Positions 6,653 through 14,058 of a stretch of 15,555 nt of DNA are shown here, piece after piece. Positions within the stretch are counted from its first letter, which is position 1. Every line of letters starts with the position of its first letter. The stretch covers positions 1 to 15,555 of the forward strand of contig JAITOS010000062.1 of the NCBI GenBank assembly GCA_031289815.1. Reading direction: 5' to 3'. The position numbers and the translations under genes are program-made. The stretch is from Peptococcaceae bacterium. GTDB taxonomy: Bacteria > Bacillota > Desulfitobacteriia > Desulfitobacteriales > Desulfitobacteriaceae. Under the pieces are notes generated by a model. That model did no database searches, had not been told where the DNA came from, and was given only the letters and a program-made list of their open reading frames with translations.

Positions 6653-7525
6653 TCAATATTTCCTCTCATTCTCCATGATTTCCTGTAAAAAAGAGAGATA
6701 GTGCCGGTAGCGGCTTCCGATGATCTTCCCGTCCGTCACCGCCTCTTTAATCATACAATCCGGTTCACGATCATGCAAACAACTGTTAAAGCGGCATTTT
6801 CCCAGAAACCGTTGGAAGTCTTGAAAATATCCGGCCAGCTCTTCCCGGCGTAGCGGCGGAATATTCAGATTGGAAAAACCGGGAGTATCCGCCACAAAAC
6901 CACCGGCGCAGGGCATCAGCTCGACGTGCCGGGTCGTATGCCGTCCTCGCTTCAGCTTCTTGCCGACTTCGCTGGTTTTACGCTCCAGCCCCGGAGAAAG
7001 CGAGTTTAACAGGCTGGACTTGCCTACGCCGGAAGGTCCCGCCATCACGCTCGTTTTCCCCTCCAGACATTTTCCTACCTCCGCGATCCCTTCCCCGGTC
7101 TTATTGGAGACTTTGATCAAGGAATATCCCATCTCCCGATAGGCTTGCCAATGCTTCTCCTCCGCCTCCGTGGCCTGCCAGCTGTCTGTTTTCGTCAACA
7201 CCAGAACCGGTTGGATATTTTCCAGCTCGATTTGCAGCAAAAGCCTGTCCAACAGGTTATAATCCGGTTCCGGCGAGACAAGGGCAAAGACGATGAGCGC
7301 TTGATCGACATTGGCGATGGGAGGACGCGTCAGGCTGTTTTTCCTGGGTTCAACTTTTTCGATCGTCGCTGTTTTTCCCAGACCGGGGCTGATCCAGACT
7401 CTGTCTCCCGCCAGAAACTCCTGACTCTTCAAACGGAAGCGGCCGCGCAGAGAGCATTCCCATAGCTGATCTTCCGTGTGAACATAATAAAAACCGCCGT
7501 ACCCTTTCAATAAAATTCCTCGCAT
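6653..7525 (-). CDS. rsgA: ribosome small subunit-dependent GTPase RsgA
   Basis: RsgA (YloQ/CpgA) is a circularly permuted GTPase that helps late maturation of the 30S subunit. In 290 residues from the chosen ATG, an N-terminal OB fold (about 1-65) is followed by the permuted motif order: G4 TKTD (111-114), G1 GPSGVGKSS (163-171), the switch segment HTTRHVEL, and G3 DTPG (213-216). The C-terminal zinc-binding set is C244, C249, H251 and C257. The ATG at 7525 has AGGAG four to five bases upstream. The open frame reaches a GTG at 7537 that lacks any such site. Its last codons overlap the region used by rpe as ribosome binding site. The 73-base gap to prkC is the largest in this operon. B. subtilis CpgA is a known PrkC substrate, which fits the neighbourhood. 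Confidence 0.97.
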   Translation of the reverse strand: MRGILLKGYGGFYYVHTEDQLWECSLRGRFRLKSQEFLAGDRVWISPGLGKTATIEKVEPRKNSLTRPPIANVDQALIVFALVSPEPDYNLLDRLLLQIELENIQPVLVLTKTDSWQATEAEEKHWQAYREMGYSLIKVSNKTGEGIAEVGKCLEGKTSVMAGPSGVGKSSLLNSLSPGLERKTSEVGKKLKRGRHTTRHVELMPCAGGFVADTPGFSNLNIPPLRREELAGYFQDFQRFLGKCRFNSCLHDREPDCMIKEAVTDGKIIGSRYRHYLSFLQEIMENERKY

Positions 7526-7598
7526 AATTCTCCTCACTTTTGCCTGTATTCCAAGCTCTTTTTACTCTTCTTTAAAGGACAATTACACGTGACGTCGG

Positions 7599-9350
7599 CT
7601 ACCAGCCCCGGATAAATGCCGCGCCGCCAGCCAACCGCAAATTTAACAACAGCCGTCCGTCCGCGTCCGCCTTGCCCACCGGCCCCGGCCCGATAGAGAC
7701 GGTGACAATCACCTGGCCTCCCTGCTCTATCGAATCCCCCGCTTTGGGGCTGGTTTCGATCACGGTATTGGCGCCATAGATCCCCGAATTTTGCGTACCA
7801 CGCACCGGATATAAATTCAAGCCGAGGAGAATTTCCTCCGCCATTTCCCATGAGTATCCCATTAACGGCGGTACCGTCACCATCTCAACCTGCGGACCGT
7901 TGCTCAGCCACACGTCTATATTGCTGTTTTTGGTCCAGGGAGATCTGGCCGGCGGGGTCTGATCGGCGACATAACCCTCCGGAACGGTCTCGCTCGGAAG
8001 GAGTTTAAAGGTAATCTTCTCTTCAGCGAAGCCGGTGCTGAGAAGCTTATTCAGCGCTTCTTCTCTATTCAGGTTTTTCAGATCCGGCATCGGAATGAGT
8101 TCCGGCCCGGAACTGACCGTGACCTGAATTTCATTCCCTATTTTTATTTTGGTATCCTGCGGCTTGCTTTGCCTGATGATCAAACCTTCTTTGACCGTGT
8201 CGCTGTATTCATCCGCCAGCTTGCCAAGTATTAAGTTGCGGCTCGTTAATAAGGTCTCCGCTTCCTCCAGCGATTTTCCGACGAGATTCGGAACGCTTGT
8301 TTCCGCCACATTAAAATAGCGATACAGGGAAAGTCCTCCAAAGATCAGGAGAAAGGCCGCGATCAAGCCTAAACCCAGCCCCAGGTTTTTTCGCTTTATC
8401 CCGTTCAGCCATTGGGCCGCGCCGGTATTTTTTCCCGGCTTAACCTCACTGTAGCCCAAGGGACGCAACGATTTGTGGACTTGCGTTCTTTCCAGATCGT
8501 TCGTCCGCTGCTCTTCCTTCCGCTCCGCAATAGGACGCCCGTCTTGTATCCGCTCTAAATCCCGCAATAAAGCGTCGGCGGAAGCATACCGTTCCTCCGC
8601 GTCTTTGGCAATGGCCTTCATGATCACCGCTTCCAGCTCGGGACGGATTTTGGGATTCAGTTTACTGGGCGGAACGGGCTGTTCTTGCAGATGCTTGAGG
8701 GCGATGGCGATCGGCGTTTCCCCATCGTAAGGAATTTTTCCCGTCAGCAATTCGTACAGGATGATGCCCAGCGAATAGAGATCGGACTGTTCGTTGCTCT
8801 GAACCCCGCGGGCCTGTTCCGGCGACAGGTAATGCACCGAGCCTACGATATCTCCCGTATGCGTCACCGTAGCCGCGCTAACCGCGCGGGCAATGCCAAA
8901 ATCCGTCACCTTGGCGCCGCCGTCCTCCGTGATCAGAATATTATGCGGTTTAATATCCCGATGAATGATCTTATGCGCATGGGCGTGTTTAATCGCCTCC
9001 GCAATTTGTTTGGTGATATAGATCGCCTGATCCGGCAGCAAGGGCGCGTAATTGCGAATGATCTCTTTCAGATTGCGCCCTTCCACATATTCCATGACAA
9101 TATATTCAATCTCTCCATCTTTGCCTACGTCATAGATGGATACGATATTCGTATGCGATAAACTGGCGGCTGATTGCGCTTCCCGGCGAAAGCGGCGGAT
9201 AAAATCCTCATCCGAAAGGAACTGTTCCCGAAGCACTTTAATCGTGACTATGCGATTCAACAGAATATCTTTCGCTTTATAAACGATCGCCATTCCGCCG
9301 GAACCGATTTGTTCTATCACTTCATATCGTCTGCCAAAGACTTTAGTCAC
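7599..9350 (-). CDS. prkC: PASTA-domain Ser/Thr protein kinase PrkC
   Basis: PrkC is a membrane kinase that senses muropeptides or lipid II through outside PASTA repeats and phosphorylates division and cell-wall proteins. The kinase domain (about 9-265) has the P-loop GSGGMA (16-21), Lys38, HRD (130-132), DFG (150-152), an activation loop with Thr161, 163 and 165, and SPEQARG. A juxtamembrane region follows, then one membrane segment (about 323-346) and three PASTA repeats (about 351-415, 418-485 and 492-553). The start is GTG at 9350, with AGGTGA seven bases upstream overlapping the pbpA stop; the spacing to pbpA is 11 bases. The last 24 residues are unlike other kinases of the family and may result from a frameshift at a short repeat (7653-7670). 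The kinase, phosphatase and FHA genes lie in one operon. Confidence 0.96.
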   Translation of the reverse strand: MTKVFGRRYEVIEQIGSGGMAIVYKAKDILLNRIVTIKVLREQFLSDEDFIRRFRREAQSAASLSHTNIVSIYDVGKDGEIEYIVMEYVEGRNLKEIIRNYAPLLPDQAIYITKQIAEAIKHAHAHKIIHRDIKPHNILITEDGGAKVTDFGIARAVSAATVTHTGDIVGSVHYLSPEQARGVQSNEQSDLYSLGIILYELLTGKIPYDGETPIAIALKHLQEQPVPPSKLNPKIRPELEAVIMKAIAKDAEERYASADALLRDLERIQDGRPIAERKEEQRTNDLERTQVHKSLRPLGYSEVKPGKNTGAAQWLNGIKRKNLGLGLGLIAAFLLIFGGLSLYRYFNVAETSVPNLVGKSLEEAETLLTSRNLILGKLADEYSDTVKEGLIIRQSKPQDTKIKIGNEIQVTVSSGPELIPMPDLKNLNREEALNKLLSTGFAEEKITFKLLPSETVPEGYVADQTPPARSPWTKNSNIDVWLSNGPQVEMVTVPPLMGYSWEMAEEILLGLNLYPVRGTQNSGIYGANTVIETSPKAGDSIEQGGQVIVTVSIGPGPVGKADADGRLLLNLRLAGGAAFIRGW

Positions 9351-9361
9351 GAAAGTCTCAC

Positions 9362-10771
9362 CTACTTTCTTTCCAGTGCGTATCTCATCATTTCCCTGGC
9401 GATCGGAGCCGCCGCACCGCCGCCGGTTCCCCCGTTTTCAATCATCACGGCCACCGCGATTTCCGGCGCGGCGGCCGGCGCGAAAGCGATATACCAGGCA
9501 TGGGTTAAAACCTCACCGCCCGGCTCGGCTGAACCCGTCTTGGCCGCGACCTGCACCTCCGGCAAAGCGCCTGGCGCGGCGGTTCCTTCATTGACCGCGC
9601 TGATCATCGCGCCGCTTACCTTTTGCGCTTGTTCTTCCGTAAGCGCCGTCAGCCAAGGTTTCGGTCTAGCTTGGTAAACAACCGTTTGCTGATCCGCCAA
9701 AACCTTCTCGACAATATACGGGGTCATGATCACGCCGTGATTGGCGATACCGGCGGTGATCAAGGCCATATGGAAAGGGCTGACCAAAACTTCCCCCTGC
9801 CCAAAGGCGCTGGCCGCCAAAATATTATCGTCCATCTCACTGGGCAGAGGCCCGCCGTGACTGGCGTTCATGATGGAACTGCGGGCGACCGGCAGTTCAA
9901 AAGGTATCTCCTGTCCGAAGCCGAAAGCCCCGGCAGCCGCCAAAAATCTTGCCGCCCCGCCTTGAACCGCTTTCGTAGCAAAATACGTATTGCACGAAGC
10001 GGCTAAAGCCATATGATAATTTACCCAGCCGTGCGCTTTGCTGTTTTGCTCGCTGATCCTCTGGCCGTTGATGACGGCTGAGCCTTCGCAATGATAGAGA
10101 TCCGTCGTATCGATCCCGGCGTTGAACAAAGCCACCGACGTCACCACCTTCATCGCCGAACCCGGTGGGAACAGCGAAAAAGCGTGATTTTGCAAAGGAC
10201 TGCCCGCGCGTTGTATGATCTCTTCCCAGTGTTGGTCGAGATCTACGGGATCATAGCTGGGCTGGCTGACAAGGGCCAGCACTTGGCCGGTACGGGGGTC
10301 TAGCGCCACCGCCGAACCTATTTTTCCTTTTAACCCATCGTAAGCAATTTTTTGCAGTCCGGCATCCAAACTCAGCACGACGTCGTTTCCCTGGCGCGGA
10401 AGCTCAAGGAATCGCTGTAGCCGCTGGCCCGGAGTCGCGTGTTGCAAACCGAGCAGCAGATCGGCCAAACCGCCTTCCAGCCCCGCGGAACCATGTTGCA
10501 GGGTCGCATACCCCAGCAACGGTTCCAGCATTTCGCCCTTGGGATACACGCGCTGAGCAATTCCGTCGCTCACTACCGTCTGCGCTAATATTTCGCCGTC
10601 CCGGTCAAAAATTCCTCCCCTGATCACTTTGGACTCCATCAGGGTCAAACGGCGGTTTGCCGGATGCGCCAATAATTCCTCCGCTCTGGCCACCTGCCAA
10701 TACACGAGTCCCAAACTTAAAGCAAAAAAGCTGAGCGCTAACATGACCGCCAACCGACGCAAGACTTTCAT
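9362..10771 (-). CDS. pbpA: class B penicillin-binding protein (PbpA-like transpeptidase)
   Basis: This D,D-transpeptidase cross-links peptidoglycan outside the membrane, most likely with the SEDS protein encoded just before it. It has 469 residues, an N-terminal membrane anchor (about 8-27), a short non-penicillin-binding region and the transpeptidase domain with all three catalytic motifs: S205-A-M-K208, S259-C-N261 and K411-T-G. It is much shorter than PBP2 or SpoVD types. Its N-terminal half (HPANRR, RGGIFDRDGE, VSDGIAQRVYP, GLEGGLADLLLG, SYDP) resembles actinobacterial PbpA. The open frame runs on to 11491, but that part is a shadow of the SEDS gene. The true ATG at 10771 overlaps the SEDS stop codon in ATGA, with GGGAG just upstream. 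Translational coupling fits a 1:1 complex. Confidence 0.95.
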   Translation of the reverse strand: MKVLRRLAVMLALSFFALSLGLVYWQVARAEELLAHPANRRLTLMESKVIRGGIFDRDGEILAQTVVSDGIAQRVYPKGEMLEPLLGYATLQHGSAGLEGGLADLLLGLQHATPGQRLQRFLELPRQGNDVVLSLDAGLQKIAYDGLKGKIGSAVALDPRTGQVLALVSQPSYDPVDLDQHWEEIIQRAGSPLQNHAFSLFPPGSAMKVVTSVALFNAGIDTTDLYHCEGSAVINGQRISEQNSKAHGWVNYHMALAASCNTYFATKAVQGGAARFLAAAGAFGFGQEIPFELPVARSSIMNASHGGPLPSEMDDNILAASAFGQGEVLVSPFHMALITAGIANHGVIMTPYIVEKVLADQQTVVYQARPKPWLTALTEEQAQKVSGAMISAVNEGTAAPGALPEVQVAAKTGSAEPGGEVLTHAWYIAFAPAAAPEIAVAVMIENGGTGGGAAAPIAREMMRYALERK

Positions 10772-12066
10772 CCGGCTCCCAACTCCTTCCCTTTCGCTCC
10801 CAGCAGCGCTTTTTGTTCCGCCGCTCCGGCCGATATGTTGACCAGCAAGCCGAGTAGCAGGAAATGGATGAGCATGGAACTGCCGCCATAGCTGACCCAA
10901 GGCAAAGGAATCCCCGTCAAAGGCAGCAGCTTGGTCACGCCCGCCAAAATCATCAGCGTCTCCGTCGCTAATAAGACGCCGATCCCCGCCGCTAAAATCT
11001 GTCCAAGCCGTTCTCCGGCCCCGGCGCTGATGATGAAGGCGCGAAAGATCACCAATAAAAAGACGCCGACAAGCGCCACCGCTCCGGCAAAACCAAGCTC
11101 CTCGGCGATCACCGCAAAAATGAAATCCGTAGCCGCCGCCGGCACTTGAACCGCGCCTATGCCGTTGCCCAAACCGCTGCCCAGAACGCCGCCGCCGCTG
11201 ATCGCAAAAAGAGACTGGGCGATCTGATAGCCCCCGCCGGTAACGTCCTGCCAGGGATTCAGCCAAGCGCTCACCCGCACCCGCACGTGGCCGAAAAGAA
11301 CATAGCCCAAGATACCCGTCCCTAAAAAAGTCGGCAAAGCCATCGCCAAATAAAAACCCCGCTCCGTCACGATATAGAGCATCATGACGAACAACAGGTA
11401 AAAGACCAGAGCGGTTCCCAAGCTCTTCTGGGCCGCCAGAATTCCCAGAGAAAAAGCCGCCATCAGCAAAAACGGGCCGAACGTCCGCCAATCAGGCACC
11501 GAGATCCGTCCCCATTGTACCGTGCCTATTCTGAGGATTTTTTCATGGTTCTCCAAATACACCGCCAGAAAGATCAGCAAGGCGATTTTCACCAATTCTT
11601 CCGGTTCAAAACCTAAGCCGCCGATTCTGAGCCAACTGCGGGCGCCTCCGGAGGTCACGCCAAAGATCAGAGTGATAAACAGCAATACAACGGCGATCAG
11701 CCCCCAAAGATATTGGATCTCTCCCAACCGCCGGTAATCCTTGAGTCCCCACAAGATCACGTAAAAAAGACCCAGGCCGACGCTGACCCAAATAAATTGT
11801 TTCCAGGCCAACGCCGCATTGATCCGAGTTAAAAAGACCAAGCCGATGACGGTTATCAGCTGAATCGCCGGCAGCAACAGGCGGTCTCCCTGATAATGGA
11901 ACAGATGTTCCAGCAAGCAGCCGCTCAACACCAAGCCGGTATAGATCCCCGCCATGACAAAAAACGTCCAGTCCGCTTTTCCTTGCAGGCAGAGAACGAA
12001 TAACCCGATAAAGAGCACGGCGATACTCATCAACCGCAAACTCAGATCACGCCAAAGTGTATTCAT
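10768..12066 (-). CDS. SEDS peptidoglycan glycosyltransferase (FtsW/RodA/SpoVE family)
   Basis: SEDS proteins polymerise lipid II into glycan strands in the membrane together with a class B PBP. The 432-residue protein is highly hydrophobic, with about ten to twelve membrane segments. Family marks are GARSWLRIGG (141-150), NPWQD followed by GGGYQIAQS (270-284, including the probable catalytic Asp274), TDFIFAVIAEELG (313-325) and PLTGIPLPWVSYGGSS (382-397). Two common motifs differ: QPSE is FEPEE (153-157), and PDLGT is QKSLGT (213-218), so its conserved Asp is Ser215. The ATG at 12066 follows GGAG by eight bases, and stp ends five bases before. By neighbourhood it corresponds to actinobacterial RodA, but sequence alone does not decide between RodA, FtsW and SpoVE roles. 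Confidence 0.94.
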   Translation of the reverse strand: MNTLWRDLSLRLMSIAVLFIGLFVLCLQGKADWTFFVMAGIYTGLVLSGCLLEHLFHYQGDRLLLPAIQLITVIGLVFLTRINAALAWKQFIWVSVGLGLFYVILWGLKDYRRLGEIQYLWGLIAVVLLFITLIFGVTSGGARSWLRIGGLGFEPEELVKIALLIFLAVYLENHEKILRIGTVQWGRISVPDWRTFGPFLLMAAFSLGILAAQKSLGTALVFYLLFVMMLYIVTERGFYLAMALPTFLGTGILGYVLFGHVRVRVSAWLNPWQDVTGGGYQIAQSLFAISGGGVLGSGLGNGIGAVQVPAAATDFIFAVIAEELGFAGAVALVGVFLLVIFRAFIISAGAGERLGQILAAGIGVLLATETLMILAGVTKLLPLTGIPLPWVSYGGSSMLIHFLLLGLLVNISAGAAEQKALLGAKGKELGAG

Positions 12067-12071
12067 GAGCG

Positions 12072-12791
12072 CTACTCCATCTTACAAAAAAGAGCGGTAA
12101 AATTGTCCTTCGCTCCACGTTCCCAGATCACGTCTTTCAATCTTTCCATAAACTCCTCTTTTGGTTCAAACGAATCCAGTTTTTCAGCCAATTCCGCATG
12201 GCTCAAGGAATTGGAAACCCCGTCCGTACATAATAAAAAAGCGTCCTTTTCCTGCACATCAAAGCGGCGGGTATCCACTTTTACCCCTTGCTCCACGCCA
12301 ATCGCCCGGACTAAGATGTGCTTACGCGGGTGTACGTCCGCTTCTTCTTCTGTAATTTCCCCCAGACGAAGCAGTTCTCCCACCAGAGAATGATCTTCTG
12401 TCAGGAGAAGTAATTGTTTCTTCCGCCATATGTACGCCCGACTGTCTCCCACATGCGCGACGACCGCCATCTTTTCCCGAATCAGGAGGGCCGTTAAAGT
12501 CGTCCCCATGCCTTCTTTATTCGCGTCTTGGCGCGCCAGCGCCAAGATCTCCTGATTGGCGGCGTTAAACGTCTCTACGAACCATGCTTCTATCTTTTCC
12601 TCGCTGATTGCCGCCAACTGACCGGCGCGGTCGTTCAAGTAATCCAAAGCCATCTGCGCCGCCACTTCCCCCGCGCGTTCGCCTCCCATGCCATCGGCCA
12701 CGGCGAACAAGCCGTATTCCGGCAAAGCCAGCAGTCTGTCTTCATTCTTTTTACGAATAGCGCCCGTCTCACTAAAACTTAGAACTCTCAT
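12072..12791 (-). CDS. stp: PP2C-family Ser/Thr phosphatase (Stp/PrpC)
   Basis: This metal-dependent phosphatase removes phosphate from proteins modified by the kinase of the same operon. The 239-residue catalytic domain has the PP2C motifs: NEDR (16-19, usually NQDR), VADGMGG (31-37, metal ligand Asp33), GTTLT (96-100), HVGDSRAY (113-120), TEDHS (131-135), LLCTDGVSN (186-194) and DNFTA (229-233, usually DNIT). It has no membrane segment and is cytosolic. The ATG at 12791 lies inside the end of the preceding FHA gene, a 20-base overlap in a different frame, with AGGTGG a few bases upstream. Its own end serves as ribosome binding site for the SEDS gene. Small motif changes do not touch the metal-binding aspartates, so it should be active. 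Confidence 0.96.
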   Translation of the reverse strand: MRVLSFSETGAIRKKNEDRLLALPEYGLFAVADGMGGERAGEVAAQMALDYLNDRAGQLAAISEEKIEAWFVETFNAANQEILALARQDANKEGMGTTLTALLIREKMAVVAHVGDSRAYIWRKKQLLLLTEDHSLVGELLRLGEITEEEADVHPRKHILVRAIGVEQGVKVDTRRFDVQEKDAFLLCTDGVSNSLSHAELAEKLDSFEPKEEFMERLKDVIWERGAKDNFTALFCKME

Positions 12792-13221
12792 TCTTCCACC
12801 TCGAATACTGGAAAGTTATACTGCCAATTTTCACATAATCACCAGCCGCCAATTGAATAGGAGAAGAAATTTTTTCTCCGTTAACCCAGGTGCCGTTGGT
12901 GCTTCCGCAATCCTCAATCATCATTGAGCCTTTAGCTTCTCTGAATACCGCGTGTTCCAGCGAGGCGTAATGATCCGGTAAAATCACGTCGTTACGCTTG
13001 CTTCGCCCTACCCGTAACCCTCTACGCCCTACCTTGTATATTCTTCCTTGCGGAAAGGTATCCGTTCCGGCTAAGACTTCAAGGCAGCCGTATTCCGCTT
13101 CTTTCCGCTCAATGACACCCTGCGCCTGAAGCTCGGCATAGAGGATCATCGTCATGCGGAAGAGGAATAGATAGATTAAAACAATAAAAATCAGTCTACC
13201 CAACACCAAAATGATTTGCAT
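12772..13221 (-). CDS. membrane-anchored FHA-domain protein (FhaB-like)
   Basis: FHA domains bind phospho-threonine peptides. This 149-residue protein starts with a hydrophobic segment (about 4-28) that probably anchors it in the membrane, followed by a short basic stretch and an FHA domain (about 65-138). The FHA marks are VGRSKRNDVIL (71-81), S87 with H90, and DCGSTNGTWVNG (104-115). The order membrane segment then FHA is like actinobacterial FhaB/FipA, which sits in the same position next to the phosphatase gene. A likely role is docking phosphorylated kinase or cell-wall proteins at the membrane; this is inferred from context. The ATG follows AGGGG by about five bases, and the gene lies 15 bases after the larger FHA gene. 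It overlaps stp by 20 bases. Confidence 0.9.
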   Translation of the reverse strand: MQIILVLGRLIFIVLIYLFLFRMTMILYAELQAQGVIERKEAEYGCLEVLAGTDTFPQGRIYKVGRRGLRVGRSKRNDVILPDHYASLEHAVFREAKGSMMIEDCGSTNGTWVNGEKISSPIQLAAGDYVKIGSITFQYSRWKNESSKF

Positions 13222-13236
13222 AGAATCCCCTCGTCC

Positions 13237-14055
13237 TCATGAATCCCCGCCTGGTTCCCGCTCCACGCCGTTCCCCGACAAACGCAGCGTCAGCGCGGTC
13301 TGGCCGATCTGGATCTTATCTCCCGGCACGATAGCCTGACGCGCGGTTCTCCGCCCGTTTACCCAGGCGCCATTGGTGCTGCCCAAGTCGTCCAGCAACC
13401 AGCCCGCCGCCTCTCTGGTCAGCTTTATATGCCGCCGCGACGCTTCCGGGTCAGATAAAGTAATTTCACACTGGGAATGACGGCCAAGATAGACGATATC
13501 CCCCTTCAAAGGATATCTCCGACCGGTATCCTCTCCCTCCATTACTTCGAGAAAGTATTCCTGATTCCTGCTATTCGCGGGCGGCGGCGCGAAGTTTGTC
13601 CTGACCTCTTCCCTGTAAATATTGGTTTGTTCTCTCTGATCCTCTTCCAAAAGCGCTTCTTCCGACACATCTTCCCATTCTACGACAATGGCGTCGTCAA
13701 CGTCCACTTCGATGGACATTTGACGCGGTTCTATCTGCTCGTCCGCGTGCAATTCGATAGCCGGTTTGGTGAGAAAGGTGTAACCGAAGCGCCGCCCCTC
13801 CGCATACACATACTTAGACAACTCCAATAAAAAGGAATTACCGAAGCTCGTTAACGGGCTCCAATCACCGGGATTGAGAAAAATCCGGTAAACATTGGGA
13901 ACATACACCTGAGAGACGCTGATCTGTTTATGCTGGTGCATGACCTTGACTAATTCCCTGGCGATCACCACCGGTTGCATCTTCGTCTGATCTTTCTTAA
14001 ATACGCCGGTAAACAGCGCCTCGGCAATTTCCTCAAAACGATTGACGATACTCAT
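13237..14055 (-). CDS. DUF3662 and FHA-domain protein (FhaA-like)
   Basis: The 272-residue cytosolic protein combines an N-terminal DUF3662 domain (about 1-115: NRFEEIAEALFTGVFK, QPVVIARELVKVM, YVPNVYRIFLNPGDW) with an acidic linker (about 117-160) and a C-terminal FHA domain (about 170-258). The FHA part shows YLGRHSQCEITLSD (189-202), ASRRHI (205-210) and DLGSTNGAWVNG (223-234), the residues that read phospho-threonine. In Actinobacteria the same architecture, FhaA, is a partner of PknA/PknB and of the lipid II flippase MurJ. A similar adaptor role here is inferred from domain order and gene neighbourhood. The start ATG follows GGAGGAG by about nine bases, and that site overlaps the end of rlmN, whose stop is three bases upstream. 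Confidence 0.92.
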   Translation of the reverse strand: MSIVNRFEEIAEALFTGVFKKDQTKMQPVVIARELVKVMHQHKQISVSQVYVPNVYRIFLNPGDWSPLTSFGNSFLLELSKYVYAEGRRFGYTFLTKPAIELHADEQIEPRQMSIEVDVDDAIVVEWEDVSEEALLEEDQREQTNIYREEVRTNFAPPPANSRNQEYFLEVMEGEDTGRRYPLKGDIVYLGRHSQCEITLSDPEASRRHIKLTREAAGWLLDDLGSTNGAWVNGRRTARQAIVPGDKIQIGQTALTLRLSGNGVEREPGGDS

Positions 14056-14058
14056 ACG

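Noticed and set aside
10772..11491. Upstream extension of the penicillin-binding protein frame by 240 codons.
   Set aside because: It is the shadow of the SEDS gene in another frame; the extension is Arg/Gly-rich without domain features, and the true start overlaps the SEDS stop in ATGA.
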